DNA of 64,000 bases from Lamellibrachia satsuma. Taxonomy: Eukaryota; Annelida; Polychaeta; Sabellida; Siboglinidae. Under the pieces are notes generated by a model. It was not told where the DNA came from. It saw only the letters and a program-made list of their open reading frames with translations, and did not search any database. The position numbers and the translations under genes are program-made. Location: positions 275,001-339,000 of the forward strand of contig BSQZ01000011.1 of the NCBI GenBank assembly GCA_033239005.1, given 5' to 3'. Below, in pieces: positions 44,324 to 57,236 of this stretch (its first letter is position 1; the number at the start of each line of letters is the position of its first letter).

Positions 44324-46867
44324 CCCGGCGCGCGGACGTGGTAGTAGAACAGCGCAAAGTCGGCTCGAGCGGCGAGCTTCGCTGCGCTGATTTATCCAAG
44401 ATGTGCTACTTGTTCGGCGAAAATGCTTTATTATAGCATCGTCGCCGCAATAAAACATAGACATCGCAACGGTTTTACAAACTAGAAACGTCACTCTTTC
44501 TATCCGTATGTTTACATTACAGATGGAATATATGTTTCCATTCAGTTTCCCACTTGAAACTAAATTTTGCCGTGTTCGATCATCTAAGCTCGATACTAAT
44601 GTACTAATATTTCGTTTTTGCGCTGAAACTTTTCGAAAGTGTTTCACTTGAGTTGTGGGAGAACTACTATTCGATCATATTCCCTTGTACACGAACCGAT
44701 TCACGTCGATCTACTGTGAAAAAATGGCCGATAAAGACAACCATAGTAGCACAGATTCGATTCGTCCCGCCATCTTGTAACGGCTCCGCTCGAAATTATA
44801 CTAGTTGAATTTTCGCAAAATATTCTCTCAAAAATGTTTTGTACAATGTATGTAGAAATCGTTTCGATTCTACATATTATCTACATGCATCAAGTTGCTG
44901 TTTCCGCACAGTTTCGGCTACAGGCGAAGAATTATTTGCGATCGTCTCGTACGTACACTCTGTCGTGCAGTTCGACACAGTTTAATGACAACATTTAGAG
45001 GAGCGCAGATTTACCGACAAAATGTTTCATATGCTGAATAGTACGACAACTTAACTTCAATTCGGTCAGGGGAATGATTGTGTAATAAAAAATAGGCGCT
45101 CAGTTACGCAAAATTTCTGAGTTTGTTGCAATGTAAAGTCGAGCTGTTCAGCTGTGCGTGAATGCCTATCCACGTTGAGGAAATGTTAACGAAGTTCGCC
45201 AGATGGCGCCAACTGTCGATGGATTCAGACTACAGTTACTCTTGCGGGCGTGTTACAGACAAATGTAGAGCCTAACAATACGCAATATAGCCGATTTCAA
45301 TGATTCGATTTGCCAAATAGTAATTGTATTCAGCCAGCAACGTTGGAACCTTTGAAATAATTTACCTTTGTCAGTGAGATGTTGCGGTATGACGCGGATT
45401 TCAAGAAACGTCGGTACTTTGATAGTGATATTCCCGAAACACCAGTAGGCGTATAAATATGTTTTGCGAAAACTGCCATGTTTGATGAGATTTAAAGCGC
45501 GTGTGCGACGTGAGTGTATGTGATTTCCATTATACTTGTTCAACACATTAAATGCATATGAAAGGCAAGTTGTTGCCAAGATGTATAACAATTTAGGCTG
45601 TGATATTTCATTAAAGAGTTTTTTGTAGTGTCTGATTTTCATGTATGACATGGTTAATTTAACTAATATGTAATACGATTTATTGAAAGTATTTCAACAC
45701 ATCCTGTGATTACGTGTCAGAAACGTGAGAAATACAAACTTTTACCGCTTATTGAAATTTACTTTTGACATTTTACAAAATAGTCATCTCTACAGTGCGC
45801 ATAGCGCTTCGGTGTATACTTTTCGAAACTGACGAAACGCTGATTCTTGAGATAATGGTGCGTATGTCCTGATATTGGAAAGAAATCAACACACCTATAT
45901 CTAATTGGAGTACACCGTTTATTCACCCTCTCGAATGTCATGTAGTTTATCGGTCTAATAAGTTATGCGAACGTAACCGAGACGTAATGCAGTGACATAA
46001 TACTACATCTTCATATCTCGATCACTGTGAAACAATATTAACCAGAGATCCACGAATAGCGAAGCCCAAATTACAGTACTTCTATCATTATTTCTACTAC
46101 TATTTTCTTGTGCCAATTCCTTTTCGTCTATTTTAATATGCCCATTTCCAGTGTTGCTCAATCGCATTCTTTTACTTTTCTCACAAGTATTATCTCTTAC
46201 ATTCAGGAATCATCTGTGCTACTCGCCTCTGTATTCGTGAGCACACTTCCTACACTTGATTCGACTCACTTAATGTAGCCGCCGTTCGAAATCTAAATAG
46301 TGCTGCCTGTGTACTGTATGGCAACCAAGACGTCAAGAAGTAACCGTTTGTTAATAAGAAGAATAGGGAAGGGGACGCAATTGTTATGACCTAGGTGTGC
46401 GGGTGATATATCAAACGCCGCACGACATCTACCAGAAAACGAAGCGACTGTCGGTGAATTGAAACGAGCACGTCTTTTCGGGCTCATGGGTCTGATCATT
46501 TCCTTTCACCGACAATTGCTCGTTCGACAACGTCTAAGTAGCGAATGAGACCAAACACATGTTTCAAGTACAAAAATATAATATATTGGCAACGATACAT
46601 ACACAACAAGGGTGATTCTCAAGCACACAATGAAATTGACGAGTAAGCCTGTGACTTAGACGCACACAAACACGCGTTGACTGGGCGACGGCCGACTGCA
46701 TGCACACAAGCGGCGCCACAAGTAGCAGCAGACTGCGTCATAGTTCTATGTACACCGCTTCGGAGACTAGCTCCTAGCGTCGATAAATTACATGTAACGT
46801 TCGAAAAATAGTAGTATTTATAAAGATCGACAGTCTTAGGCATACGGGGAAGGACGATCACGGCAGT
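44324..46867. other. Spacer between H1 units 11 and 12
   Basis: No gene is recognised. The CTCF-like motif is at 45196-45210. Its right part carries a set of variants (CTTACATTCAGG near 46197, GTTTGTTAATAAG near 46346, GTATTTATAAAG near 46814) found again next to unit 14 but not next to unit 13. Confidence 0.6.
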
Positions 46868-47431
46868 TTACGCCTTCTTCGCTGCCACCTTCTTCGGCTT
46901 TCCTGCTGCCTTCTTCGCCTTCACTGGTGTCTTCGCCTTCTCTGCTGCGGGCTTCTTCGCTTTGACGGCCGTCTTCGGCTTCTTAGCTTTCGCGGGGCTC
47001 TTGGGCTTCTTTGCGGCTTTCTTGGGCGTCTTCACCTTCTTTGCGGCCTTCTTGGGCGTCTTCGCCTTCTTCGCGACCTTCTTCGCAGGGGTGCCGGCCG
47101 CTTTCGGCTTCTTGGCGACGACCTTTTTCGGAGCCGCCTTGTCACCCAGACGGAAACTGCCCGACGCGCCGGAGCCCTTCGATTGCTTCAGAGCACCGTT
47201 CTTCACGCCGGCCCTCAGCGACATCTTTAGGTGCTGGTTGACGACGCGTTCGTCTTTGCCGACGTTGAAGTTCTTCACGATATATTTTAGGATCGCTTGT
47301 CGCGACGAACCACCACGCTCCTTCAGACTGCCGACGGCTGCGGCAATCATCTCGGTGTAGTTCGGGTGCGCTGCCGGCTTCTTTGGCTTGGCAGACGTAG
47401 CCTTCTTCGGTGTAGCAACAGAGGCAGACAT
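46868..47431 (-). CDS. H1: Linker histone H1, unit 12 (subfamily B)
   Basis: A 187-residue H1 with the most replacements of the intact B copies: A12T in the N-tail, K24N at the start of the globular domain (HPNYTEM), A71S in the recognition helix region (HLKMSLRAG) and K164E in the tail (PAAEKAK, shared with units 13 and 14). The reading frame and promoter are intact. The replacements are private to this copy, so they arose after it was duplicated. Confidence 0.96.
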   Translation of the reverse strand: MSASVATPKKATSAKPKKPAAHPNYTEMIAAAVGSLKERGGSSRQAILKYIVKNFNVGKDERVVNQHLKMSLRAGVKNGALKQSKGSGASGSFRLGDKAAPKKVVAKKPKAAGTPAKKVAKKAKTPKKAAKKVKTPKKAAKKPKSPAKAKKPKTAVKAKKPAAEKAKTPVKAKKAAGKPKKVAAKKA

Positions 47432-47514
47432 GACGACTACGGTGGTGACGGCGACGACGATGACGACAAAGTTCTGAGTTGAGAAATGCGACTTCGAGTT
47501 TATCGAGCGAGAAG

Positions 47515-47550
47515 CGAATGCTATTCAATCGAAGCGCCGCTCGCTTTATA
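47515..47550 (-). promoter_or_regulatory. TATA box and cap motif, H1 unit 12
   Basis: TATAAAG at 47550-47544 and CATTCG at 47520-47515. Confidence 0.8.
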
Positions 47551-50094
47551 CCCGGCGCGCGGACGTGGTAGTAGAACAGCATAAAGTCGGCTCGAGCGGC
47601 GAGCTTCGCTGCGCTGATTTATCCAAGATGTGCTACTTGTTCGGCGAAAATGCTTTATTATAGCATCGTCGCCGCAATAAAACATAGACATCGCAACGGT
47701 TTTACAAACTAGAAACGTCACTCTTTCTATCCGTATGTTTACATTACTGATGGAATATATGTTTCCATTCAGTTTCCCACTTGAAACTAAATTTTGCCGT
47801 GTTCGATCATCTAAGCTCGATACTAATGTACTAATATTTCGTTTTTGCGCTGAAACTTTTCGAAAGTGTTTCACTTGAGTTGTGGGAGAACTACTATTCG
47901 ATCATATTCCCTTGTACACGAACCGATTCACGTCGATCTACTGTGAAAAAATGGTCGATAAAGACAACCATAGTAGCACAGAATCGATTCGTCAAGCCAT
48001 CTTGTAACGGCTCCGCTCGAAATTATACTAGTTGAATTTTCGCAAAATATTCTCTCAAAAATGTTTTGTACAATGTATGTAGAAATCGTTTCGTTTCTAC
48101 ATATTATCTACATGCATCAAGTTGCTGTTTCCGCACAGTTTCGGCTACAGGCGAAGAATTAATTGCGATCGTCTCGTACGTAAACTCTGTCGTGCAGTTC
48201 GACACAGTTTAATGACAACATTTAGAGGAGCGCAGATTTACCGACAAAATGTTTCATATGCTGAATAGTACGACAACTTAACTTCAATTCGGTCAGGGGA
48301 ATGGTTGTGTAATAAAAAATAGGCGCTCAGTTACGCAAAATTTCTGAGTTTGTTGCAATGTAAAGTCGAGCTGTTCAGCTGTGCGTGAATGCCTATCCAC
48401 GTTGAGGAAATGTTAACGAAGTTCGCCAGATGGCGCCAACTGTCGATGGATTCAGACTACAGTTACTCTTGCGGGCGTGTTACAGACAAATGTAGAGCCT
48501 AACAATACGCAATATAGCCGATTTCAATGATTCGATTTGCCAAATAGTAATTGTATTCAGCCAGCAACGTTGGAACCTTTGAAATAATTTACCTTTGTCA
48601 GTGAGATGTTGCGGTATGACGCGGATTTCAAGAAACGTCGGTACTTTGATAGTGATATTCCCGAAACACCAGTAGGCGTATAAATATGTTTTGCGAAAAC
48701 TGCCATGTTTGATGAGATTTAAAGCGCGTGTGCGACGTGAGTGTATGTGATTTCCATTATACTTGTTCAACACATTAAATGCATATGAAAGGCAAGTTGT
48801 TGCCAAGATGTATAACAATTTAGGCTGTGATATTTCATTAAAGAGTTTTTTGTATTGTCTGATTTTCATGTATGACATGGTTAATTTAACTAATATGTAA
48901 TACGATTTATTGAAAGTATTTCAACACATCCTGTGATTACGTGTCAGAAACGTGAGAAATACAAACTTTTACCACTTATTGAAATTTACTTTTGACATTT
49001 TACAAAATAGTCATCTCTACAGTGCGCATAGCGCTTCGGTGTATACTTTTCGAAACTGACGAAACGCTGATTCTTGAGATAATGGTGCGTATGTCCTGAT
49101 ATTGGAAAGAAATCAACACACCTATATCTAATTGGAGTACACCGTTTATTCACCCTCTCGAATGTCATGTAGTTTATCGGTCTAATAAGTTACGCGAACG
49201 TAACCGATACGTAATGCAACGACATAACACTACATCTCCATATCTCGATCACTGTGAAACGATATTAACCAGAGATCCACGAATAGCGAAGCCCAAATTA
49301 CAATACTTCTATCATTATTTCTACAACTATTTTCTTGTGCCAATTCCTTTTCGTCTATTTTAATATGCCCATTTCCAGTGTTGCTCAATCGCATTCTTTT
49401 ACTTTTCTCACAAGTATTATCTCTTACGTTCAGGAATCATCTGTGCTACTCGCCTCTGTATTCGTGAGCACACTTCCTACACTTGATTCGACTCACTTAA
49501 TGTAGCCGCCGTTCGAAATCTAAATAGTGCTGCCTGTGTACTGTATGGCAACCAAGACGTCAAGAAGTAACCGTTTGTTTATAAGAAGAATAGGGAAGGG
49601 GACGCAATTGTTATGACCTAGGTGTGCGGGTGATATATCAATCGCCGCACGACATCTACCAGAAAACGAAGCGACTGTCGGTGAATTGAAACGAGCACGT
49701 CTTTTCGGGCTCATGGGTCTGATCATTTCCTTTCACCGACAATTGCTCGTTCGACAACGTCTAAGTAGCGAATGAGACCAAACACATGTTTCAAGTACAA
49801 AAATATAATATATTGGCAACGATACATACACAACAAGGGTGATTCTCAAGCACACAATGAAATTGACGAGTAAGCCTGTGACTTAGACGCACACAAACAC
49901 GCGTTGACTGGGCGACGGCCGACTGCATGCACACAAGCGGCGCCACAAGTAGCAGCAGACTGCGTCATAGTTCTATGTACACCGCTTCGGAGACTAGCTC
50001 CTAGCGTCGATAAATTACATGTAACGTTCGAAAAATAGTAGTATTTACAAAGATCGACAGTCTTAGGCATACGGGGAAGGACGATCACGGCAGT
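47551..50094. other. Spacer between H1 units 12 and 13
   Basis: No gene is recognised. The CTCF-like motif is at 48423-48437. CAGAATCGATTCGTCAAGCC near 47979 is shared with the spacer upstream of unit 14 but not with that upstream of unit 13. Confidence 0.6.
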
Positions 50095-50658
50095 TTACGC
50101 CTTCTTCGCTGCCACCTTCTTCGGCTTTCCTGCTGCCTTCTTCGCCTTCACTGGTGTCTTCGCCTTCTCTGCTGCGGGCTTCTTCGCTTTGACGGCCGTC
50201 TTCGGCTTCTTAGCTTTCGCGGGGCTCTTGGGCTTCTTTGCGGCTTTCTTGGGCGTCTTCACCTTCTTTGCGGCCTTCTTGGGCGTCTTCGCCTTCTTCG
50301 CGACCTTCTTCGCAGGGGTGCCGGCCGCTTTCGGCTTCTTGGCGACGACCTTTTTCGGAGCCGCCTTGTCACCCAGACGGAAACTGCCCGACGCGCCGGA
50401 GCCCTTCGATTGCTTCAGAGCACCGTTCTTCACGCCGGCCCTCAGCGCCATCTTCAGGTGCTGGTTGACGACGCGTTCGTCTTTGCCGACGTTGAAGTTC
50501 TTCACGATATATTTTAGGATCGCTTGTCGCGACGAACCACCACGCTCCTTCAGACTGCCGACGGCTGCGGCAATCATCTCGGTGTATTTCGGGTGCGCTG
50601 CCGGCTTCTTTGGCTTGGCAGACGCAGCCTTCTTCGGTGTAGCAACAGAGGCAGACAT
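50095..50658 (-). CDS. H1: Linker histone H1, unit 13 (subfamily B)
   Basis: A 187-residue H1 differing from the B consensus only by K164E ([11 protein letters not shown]), which places an acidic residue in the otherwise basic tail. The protein is identical to that of unit 14. Nearest promoter elements: cap motif 50742-50747, TATA 50771-50777. No damage is seen. Confidence 0.97.
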   Translation of the reverse strand: MSASVATPKKAASAKPKKPAAHPKYTEMIAAAVGSLKERGGSSRQAILKYIVKNFNVGKDERVVNQHLKMALRAGVKNGALKQSKGSGASGSFRLGDKAAPKKVVAKKPKAAGTPAKKVAKKAKTPKKAAKKVKTPKKAAKKPKSPAKAKKPKTAVKAKKPAAEKAKTPVKAKKAAGKPKKVAAKKA

Positions 50659-50741
50659 GACGACTACGGTGGTGACGGCGACGACGACGACGACAAAGTT
50701 CTGAGTTGAGAAATGCGACTTCGAGTTTATCGAGCGAGAAG

Positions 50742-50777
50742 CGAATGCTATTCAATCGAAGCGCCGCTCGCTTTATA
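50742..50777 (-). promoter_or_regulatory. TATA box and cap motif, H1 unit 13
   Basis: TATAAAG at 50777-50771 and CATTCG at 50747-50742. Confidence 0.8.
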
Positions 50778-53320
50778 CCCGGCGCGCGGACGTGGTAGTA
50801 GAACAGCGCAAAGTCGGCTCGAGCGGCGAGCTTCGCTGCGCTGATTTATCCAAGATGTGCTACTTGTTCGGCGAAAATGCTTTATTATAGCATCGTCGCC
50901 GCAATAAAACATAGACATCGCAACGGTTTTACAAACTAGAAACGTCACTCTTTCTATCAGTATGTTTACATTACTGATGGAATATATGTTTCCATTCAAT
51001 TTCCCACTTGAAACTAAATTTTGCCGTGTTCGATCATCTAAGCTCGATACTAATGTACTAATATTTCGTTTTTGCGCTGAAACTTTTCGAAAGTGTTTCA
51101 CTTGAGTTGTGGGAGAACTACTATTCGATCATATTCCCTTGTACACGAACCGATTCACGTCGATCTACTGTGAAAAAATGGTCGATAAAGACAACCATAG
51201 TAGCACAGATTCGATTCGTCCCGCCATCTTGTAACGGCTCCGCTCGAAATTATACTAGTTGAATTTTCGCAAAATATTCTCTCAAAAATGTTTTGTACAA
51301 TGTATGTAGAAATCGTTTCGTTTCTACATATTATCTACATGCATCAAGTTGCTGTTTCCGCACAGTTTCGGCTACAGGCGAAGAATTATTTGCGATCGTC
51401 TCGTACGTAAACTCTGTCGTGCAGTTCGACACAGTTTAATGACAACATTTAGAGGAGCGCAGATTTACCGACAAAATGTTTCATATGCTGAATAGTACGA
51501 CAACTTAACTTCAATTCGGTCAGGGGAATGATTGTGTAATAAAAAATAGGCGCTCAGTTACGCAAAATTTCTGAGTTTGTTGCAATGTAAAGTCGAGCTG
51601 TTCAGCTGTGCGTGAATGCCTATCCACGTTGAGGAAATGTTAACGAAGTTCGCCAGATGGCGCCAACTGTCGATGGATTCAGACTACAGTTACTCTTGCG
51701 GGCGTGTTACAGACAAATGTAGAGCCTAACAATACGCAATATAGCCGATTTCAATGATTCGATTTGCCAAATAGTAATTGTATTCAGCCAGCAACGTTGG
51801 AACCTTTGAAATAATTTACCTTTGTCAGTGAGATGTTGCGGTATGACGCGGATTTCAAGAAACGTCGGTACTTTGATAGTGATATTCCCGAAACACCAGT
51901 AGGCGTATAAATATGTTTTGCGAAAACTGCCATGTTTGATGAGATTTAAAGCGCGTGTGCGACGTGAGTGTATGTGATTTCCATTATACTTGTTCAACAC
52001 ATTAAATGCATATGAAAGGCAAGTTGTTGCCAAGATGTATAACAATTTAGGCTGTGATATTTCATTAAAGAGTTTTTTGTATTGTCTGATTTTCATGTAT
52101 GACATGGTTAATTTAACTAATATGTAATACGATTTATTGAAAGTATTTCAACACATCCTGTGATTACGTGTCAGAAACGTGAGAAATACAAACTTTTACC
52201 GCTTATTGAAATTTACTTTTGACATTTTACAAAATAGTCATCTCTACAGTGTGCATAGCGCTTCGGTGTATACTTTTCGAAACTGACGAAACGCTGATTC
52301 TTGAGATAATGGTGCGTATGTCCTGATATTGGAAAGAAATCAACACACCTATATCTAATTGGAGTACACCGTTTATTCACCCTCTCGAATGTCATGTAGT
52401 TTATCGGTCTAATAAGTTAGCGAACGTAACCGAGACGTAATGCAGTGACATAATACTACATCTCCATATCTCGATCACTGTGAAACAATATTAACCAGAG
52501 ATCCACGAATAGCGAAGCCCAAATTACAATACTTCTATCATTATTTCTACTACTATTTTCTTGTGCCAATTCCTTTTCGTCTATTTTAATATGCCCATTT
52601 CCAGTGTTGCTCAATCGCATTCTTTTACTTTTCTCACAAGTATTATCTCTTACATTCAGGAATCATCTGTGCTACTCGCCTCTGTATTCGTGAGCACACT
52701 TCCTACACTTGATTCGACTCACTTAATGTAGCCGCCGTTCGAAATCTAAATAGTGCTGCCTGTGTACTGTATGGCAACCAAGACGTCAAGAAGTAACCGT
52801 TTGTTAATAAGAAGAATAGGGAAGGGGACGCAATTGTTATGACCTAGGTGTGCGGGTGATATATCAAACGCCGCACGACATCTACCAGAAAACGAAGCGA
52901 CTGTCGGTGAATTGAAACGAGCACGTCTTTTCGGGCTCATGGGTCTGATCATTTCCTTTCACCGACAATTGCTCGTTCGACAACGTCTAAGTAGCGAATG
53001 AGACCAAACACATGTTTCAAGTACAAAAATATAATATATTGGCAACGATACATACACAACAAGGGTGATTCTCAAGCACACAATGAAATTGACGAGTAAG
53101 CCTGTGACTTAGACGCACACAAACACGCGTTGACTGGGCGACGGCCGACTGCATGCACACAAGCGGCGCCACAAGTAGCAGCAGACTGCGTCATAGTTCT
53201 ATGTACACCGCTTCGGAGACTAGCTCCTAGCGTCGATAAATTACATGTAACGTTCGAAAAATAGTAGTATTTATAAAGATCGACAGTCTTAGGCATACGG
53301 GGAAGGACGATCACGGCAGT
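50778..53320. other. Spacer between H1 units 13 and 14
   Basis: No gene is recognised. The CTCF-like motif is at 51650-51664. Its right part has the same variant set as the 3' side of unit 12 (CTTACATTCAGG near 52650, TTGTTAATAAG near 52801). Confidence 0.6.
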
Positions 53321-53884
53321 TTACGCCTTCTTCGCTGCCACCTTCTTCGGCTTTCCTGCTGCCTTCTTCGCCTTCACTGGTGTCTTCGCCTTCTCTGCTG
53401 CGGGCTTCTTCGCTTTGACGGCCGTCTTCGGCTTCTTAGCTTTCGCGGGGCTCTTGGGCTTCTTTGCGGCTTTCTTGGGCGTCTTCACCTTCTTTGCGGC
53501 CTTCTTGGGCGTCTTCGCCTTCTTCGCGACCTTCTTCGCAGGGGTGCCGGCCGCTTTCGGCTTCTTGGCGACGACCTTTTTCGGAGCCGCCTTGTCACCC
53601 AGACGGAAACTGCCCGACGCGCCGGAGCCCTTCGATTGCTTCAGAGCACCGTTCTTCACGCCGGCCCTCAGCGCCATCTTCAGGTGCTGGTTGACGACGC
53701 GTTCGTCTTTGCCGACGTTGAAGTTCTTCACGATATATTTTAGGATCGCTTGTCGCGACGAACCACCACGCTCCTTCAGACTGCCGACGGCTGCGGCAAT
53801 CATCTCGGTGTATTTCGGGTGCGCTGCCGGCTTCTTTGGCTTGGCAGACGCAGCCTTCTTCGGTGTAGCAACAGAGGCAGACAT
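53321..53884 (-). CDS. H1: Linker histone H1, unit 14 (subfamily B)
   Basis: A 187-residue H1 with K164E and no other replacement; the protein is identical to unit 13. The 5' UTR GTC run is one triplet longer than in units 11-13. The flanks, however, share variants with unit 12 and not unit 13, so gene and flanks have partly separate histories. Confidence 0.97.
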   Translation of the reverse strand: MSASVATPKKAASAKPKKPAAHPKYTEMIAAAVGSLKERGGSSRQAILKYIVKNFNVGKDERVVNQHLKMALRAGVKNGALKQSKGSGASGSFRLGDKAAPKKVVAKKPKAAGTPAKKVAKKAKTPKKAAKKVKTPKKAAKKPKSPAKAKKPKTAVKAKKPAAEKAKTPVKAKKAAGKPKKVAAKKA

Positions 53885-53970
53885 GACGACTACGGTGGTG
53901 ACGGCGACGACGACGACGACGACAAAGTTCTGAGTTGAGAAATGCGACTTCGAGTTTATCGAGCGAGAAG

Positions 53971-54006
53971 CGAATGCTATTCAATCGAAGCGCCGCTCGC
54001 TTTATA
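53971..54006 (-). promoter_or_regulatory. TATA box and cap motif, H1 unit 14
   Basis: TATAAAG at 54006-54000 and CATTCG at 53976-53971. Confidence 0.8.
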
Positions 54007-56551
54007 CCCGGCGCGCGGACGTGGTAGTAGAACAGCGCAAAGTCGGCTCGAGCGGCGAGCTTCGCTGCGCTGATTTATCCAAGATGTGCTACTTGTTCGG
54101 CGAAAATGCTTTATTATAGCATCGTCGCCGCAATAAAACATAGACATCGCAACGGTTTTACAAACTAGAAACGTCACTCTTTCTATCCGTATGTTTACAT
54201 TACAGATGGAATATATGTTTCCATTCAGTTTCCCACTTGAAACTAAATTTTGCCGTGTTCGATCATCTAAGCTCGATACTAATGTACTAATATTTCGTTT
54301 TTGCGCTGAAACTTTTCGAAAGTGTTTCACTTGAGTTGTGGGAGAACTACTATTCGATCATATTCCCTTGTACACGAACCGATTCACGTCGATCTACTGT
54401 GAAAAAATGGTCGATAAAGACAACCATAGTAGCACAGAATCGATTCGTCAAGCCATCTTGTAACGGCTCCGCTCGAAATTATACTAGTTGAATTTTCGCA
54501 AAATATTCTCTCAAAAATGTTTTGTACAATGTATGTAGAAATCGTTTCGATTCTACATATTATCTACATGCATCAAGTTGCTGTTTCCGCACAGTTTCGG
54601 CTACAGGCGAAGAATTAATTTGCGATCGTCTCGTACGTAAACTCTGTCGTGCAGTTCGACACAGTTTAATGACAACATTTAGAGGAGCGCAGATTTACCG
54701 ACAAAATGTTTCATATGCTGAATAGTACGACAACTTAACTTCAATTCGGTCAGGGGAATGATTGTGTAATAAAAAATAGGCGCTCAGTTACGCAAAATTT
54801 CTGAGTTTGTTGCAATGTAAAGTCGGGCTGTTCAGCTGTGCGTGAATGCCTATCCACGTTGAGGAAATGTTAACGAAGTTCGCCAGATGGCGCCAACTGT
54901 CGATGGATTCAGACTACAGTTACTCTTGCGGGCGTGTTACAGACAAATGTAGAGCCTAACAATACGCAATATAGCCGATTTCAATGATTCGATTTGCCAA
55001 ATAGTAATTGTATTCAGCCAGCAACGTTGGAACCTTTGAAATAATTTACCTTTGTCAGTGAGATGTTGCGGTATGACGCGGATTTCAAGAAACGTCGGTA
55101 CTTTGATAGTGATATTCCCGAAACACCAGTAGGCGTATAAATATGTTTTGCGAAAACTGCCATGTTTGATGAGATTTAAAGCGCGTGTGCGACGTGAGTG
55201 TATGTGATTTCCATTATACTTGTTCAACACATTAAATGCATATGAAAGGTAAGTTGTTGCCAAGATGTTTAACAATTTAGGCTGTGATATTTCATTAAAG
55301 AGTTTTTTGTATTGTCTGATTTTCATGTATGACATGGTTAATTTAACTAATATGTAATACGATTTATTGAAAGTATTTCAACACATCCTGTGATTACGTG
55401 TCAGAAACGTGAGAAATACAAACTTTTACCGCTTATTGAAATTTACTTTTGACATTTTACAAAATAGTCATCTCTACAGTGCGCATAGCGCTTCGGTGTA
55501 TACTTTTCGAAACTGAAGAAACGCTGATTCTTGAGATAATGGTGCGTATGTCCTGATATTGGAAAGAAATCAACACACCTACATCTAATTGGAGTACACC
55601 GTTTATTCACCCTCTCGAATGTCATGTAGTTTATCGGTCTAATAAGTTACGCGAACGTAACCGAGACGTAATGCAATGACATAACACTACATCTCCATAT
55701 CTCGATCACTGTGAAACGATATTAACCAGAGATCCACGAATAGCGAAGCCCAAATTACAATACTTCTATCATTATTTCTACAACTATTTTCTTGTGCCAA
55801 TTCCTTTTCGTCTATTTTAATATGCCCATTTCCAGTATTGCTCAATCGCATTCTTTTACTTTTCTCACAAGTATCATCTCTTACGTTCAGGAATCATCTG
55901 TGCTACTCGCCTCTGTATTCGTGAGCACACTTGCTACACTTGATTCGACTCACTTAATGTAGCCGCCGTTCGAAATCTAAATAGTGCTGCCTGTGTACTG
56001 TATGGCAACCAAGACGTCAAGAAGTAACCGTTTGTTTATAAGAAGAATAGGGAAGGGGACGCAATTGTTATGACCTAGGTGTGCGGGTGATATATCAAAC
56101 GCCGCACGACATCTACCAGAAAACGAAGCGACTGTCGGTGAATTGAAACGAGCACGTCTTTTCGGGCTCATGGGTCTGATCATTTCCTTTCATCGACAAT
56201 TGCTCGTTCGACAACGTCTAAGTAGCGAATGAGACCAAACACATGTTTCAAGTACAAAAATATAATATATTGGCAACGATACATACACAACAAGGGTGAT
56301 TCTCAAGCACACAATGAAATTGACGAGTAATCCTGTGACTTAGACGCACACAAACACGCGTTGACTGGGCGACGGCCGACTGCATGCACACAAGCGGCGC
56401 CACAAGTAGCAGCAGACTGCGTCATAGTTCTATGTACACCGCTTCGGAGACTAGCTCCTAGCGTCGATAAATTACATGTAACGTTCGAAAAATAGTAGTA
56501 TTTACAAAGATCGACAGTCTTAGGCATACGGGGAAGGACGATCACGGCAGT
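54007..56551. other. Spacer between H1 units 14 and 15
   Basis: No gene is recognised. The CTCF-like motif is at 54880-54894. It carries CAGAATCGATTCGTCAAGCC near 54436 like the unit 12 spacer. An extra T near 54617 is private. Confidence 0.6.
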
Positions 56552-57115
56552 TTACGCCTTCTTCGCTGCCACCTTCTTCGGCTTTCCTGCTGCCTTCTTC
56601 GCCTTCACTGGTGTCTTCGCCTTCTTTGCTGCGGGCTTCTTCGCTTTGACGGCCGTCTTCGGCTTCTTAGCTTTCGCGGGGCTCTTGGGCTTCTTTGCGG
56701 CTTTCTTGGGCGTCTTCACCTTCTTTGCGGCCTTCTTGGGCGTCTTCGCCTTCTTCGCGACCTTCTTCGCAGGGGTGCCGGCCGCTTTCGGCTTCTTGGC
56801 GACGACCTTTTTCGGAGCCGCCTTGTCACCCAGACGGAAACTGCCCGACGCGCCGGAGCCCTTCGATTGCTTCAGAGCACCGTTCTTCACGCCGGCCCTC
56901 AGCGCCATCTTCAGGTGCTGGTTGACGACGCGTTCGTCTTTGCCGACGTTGAAGTTCTTCACGATATATTTTAGGATCGCTTGTCGCGACGAACCACCAC
57001 GCTCCTTCAGACTGCCGACGGCTGCGGCAATCATCTCGGTGTATTTCGGGTGCGCTGCCGGCTTCTTTGGCTTGGCAGACGCAGCCTTCTTCGGTGTAGC
57101 AACAGAGGCAGACAT
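56552..57115 (-). CDS. H1: Linker histone H1, unit 15 (subfamily B consensus)
   Basis: A 187-residue H1 taken as the subfamily B consensus, identical to unit 16. Compared with A (unit 5) it has S4, P152, A172, V182 and A184. The extra G in the 5' UTR (GACGGGACG near 57135) brings upstream codons into frame back to a TTG, but that lies upstream of the cap motif, so translation is taken to start at the ATG at 57115. The six S/T-P-x-K sites are intact. Confidence 0.97.
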   Translation of the reverse strand: MSASVATPKKAASAKPKKPAAHPKYTEMIAAAVGSLKERGGSSRQAILKYIVKNFNVGKDERVVNQHLKMALRAGVKNGALKQSKGSGASGSFRLGDKAAPKKVVAKKPKAAGTPAKKVAKKAKTPKKAAKKVKTPKKAAKKPKSPAKAKKPKTAVKAKKPAAKKAKTPVKAKKAAGKPKKVAAKKA

Positions 57116-57200
57116 GACGACTACGGTGGTGACGGGACGACGACGACGACGACAAAGTTCTGAGTTGAGAAATGCGACTTCGAGTTTATCGAGCGAGAAG

Positions 57201-57236
57201 CGAATGCTATTCAATCGAAGCGCCGCTCGCTTTATA
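57201..57236 (-). promoter_or_regulatory. TATA box and cap motif, H1 unit 15
   Basis: TATAAAG at 57236-57230 and CATTCG at 57206-57201. Confidence 0.8.
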
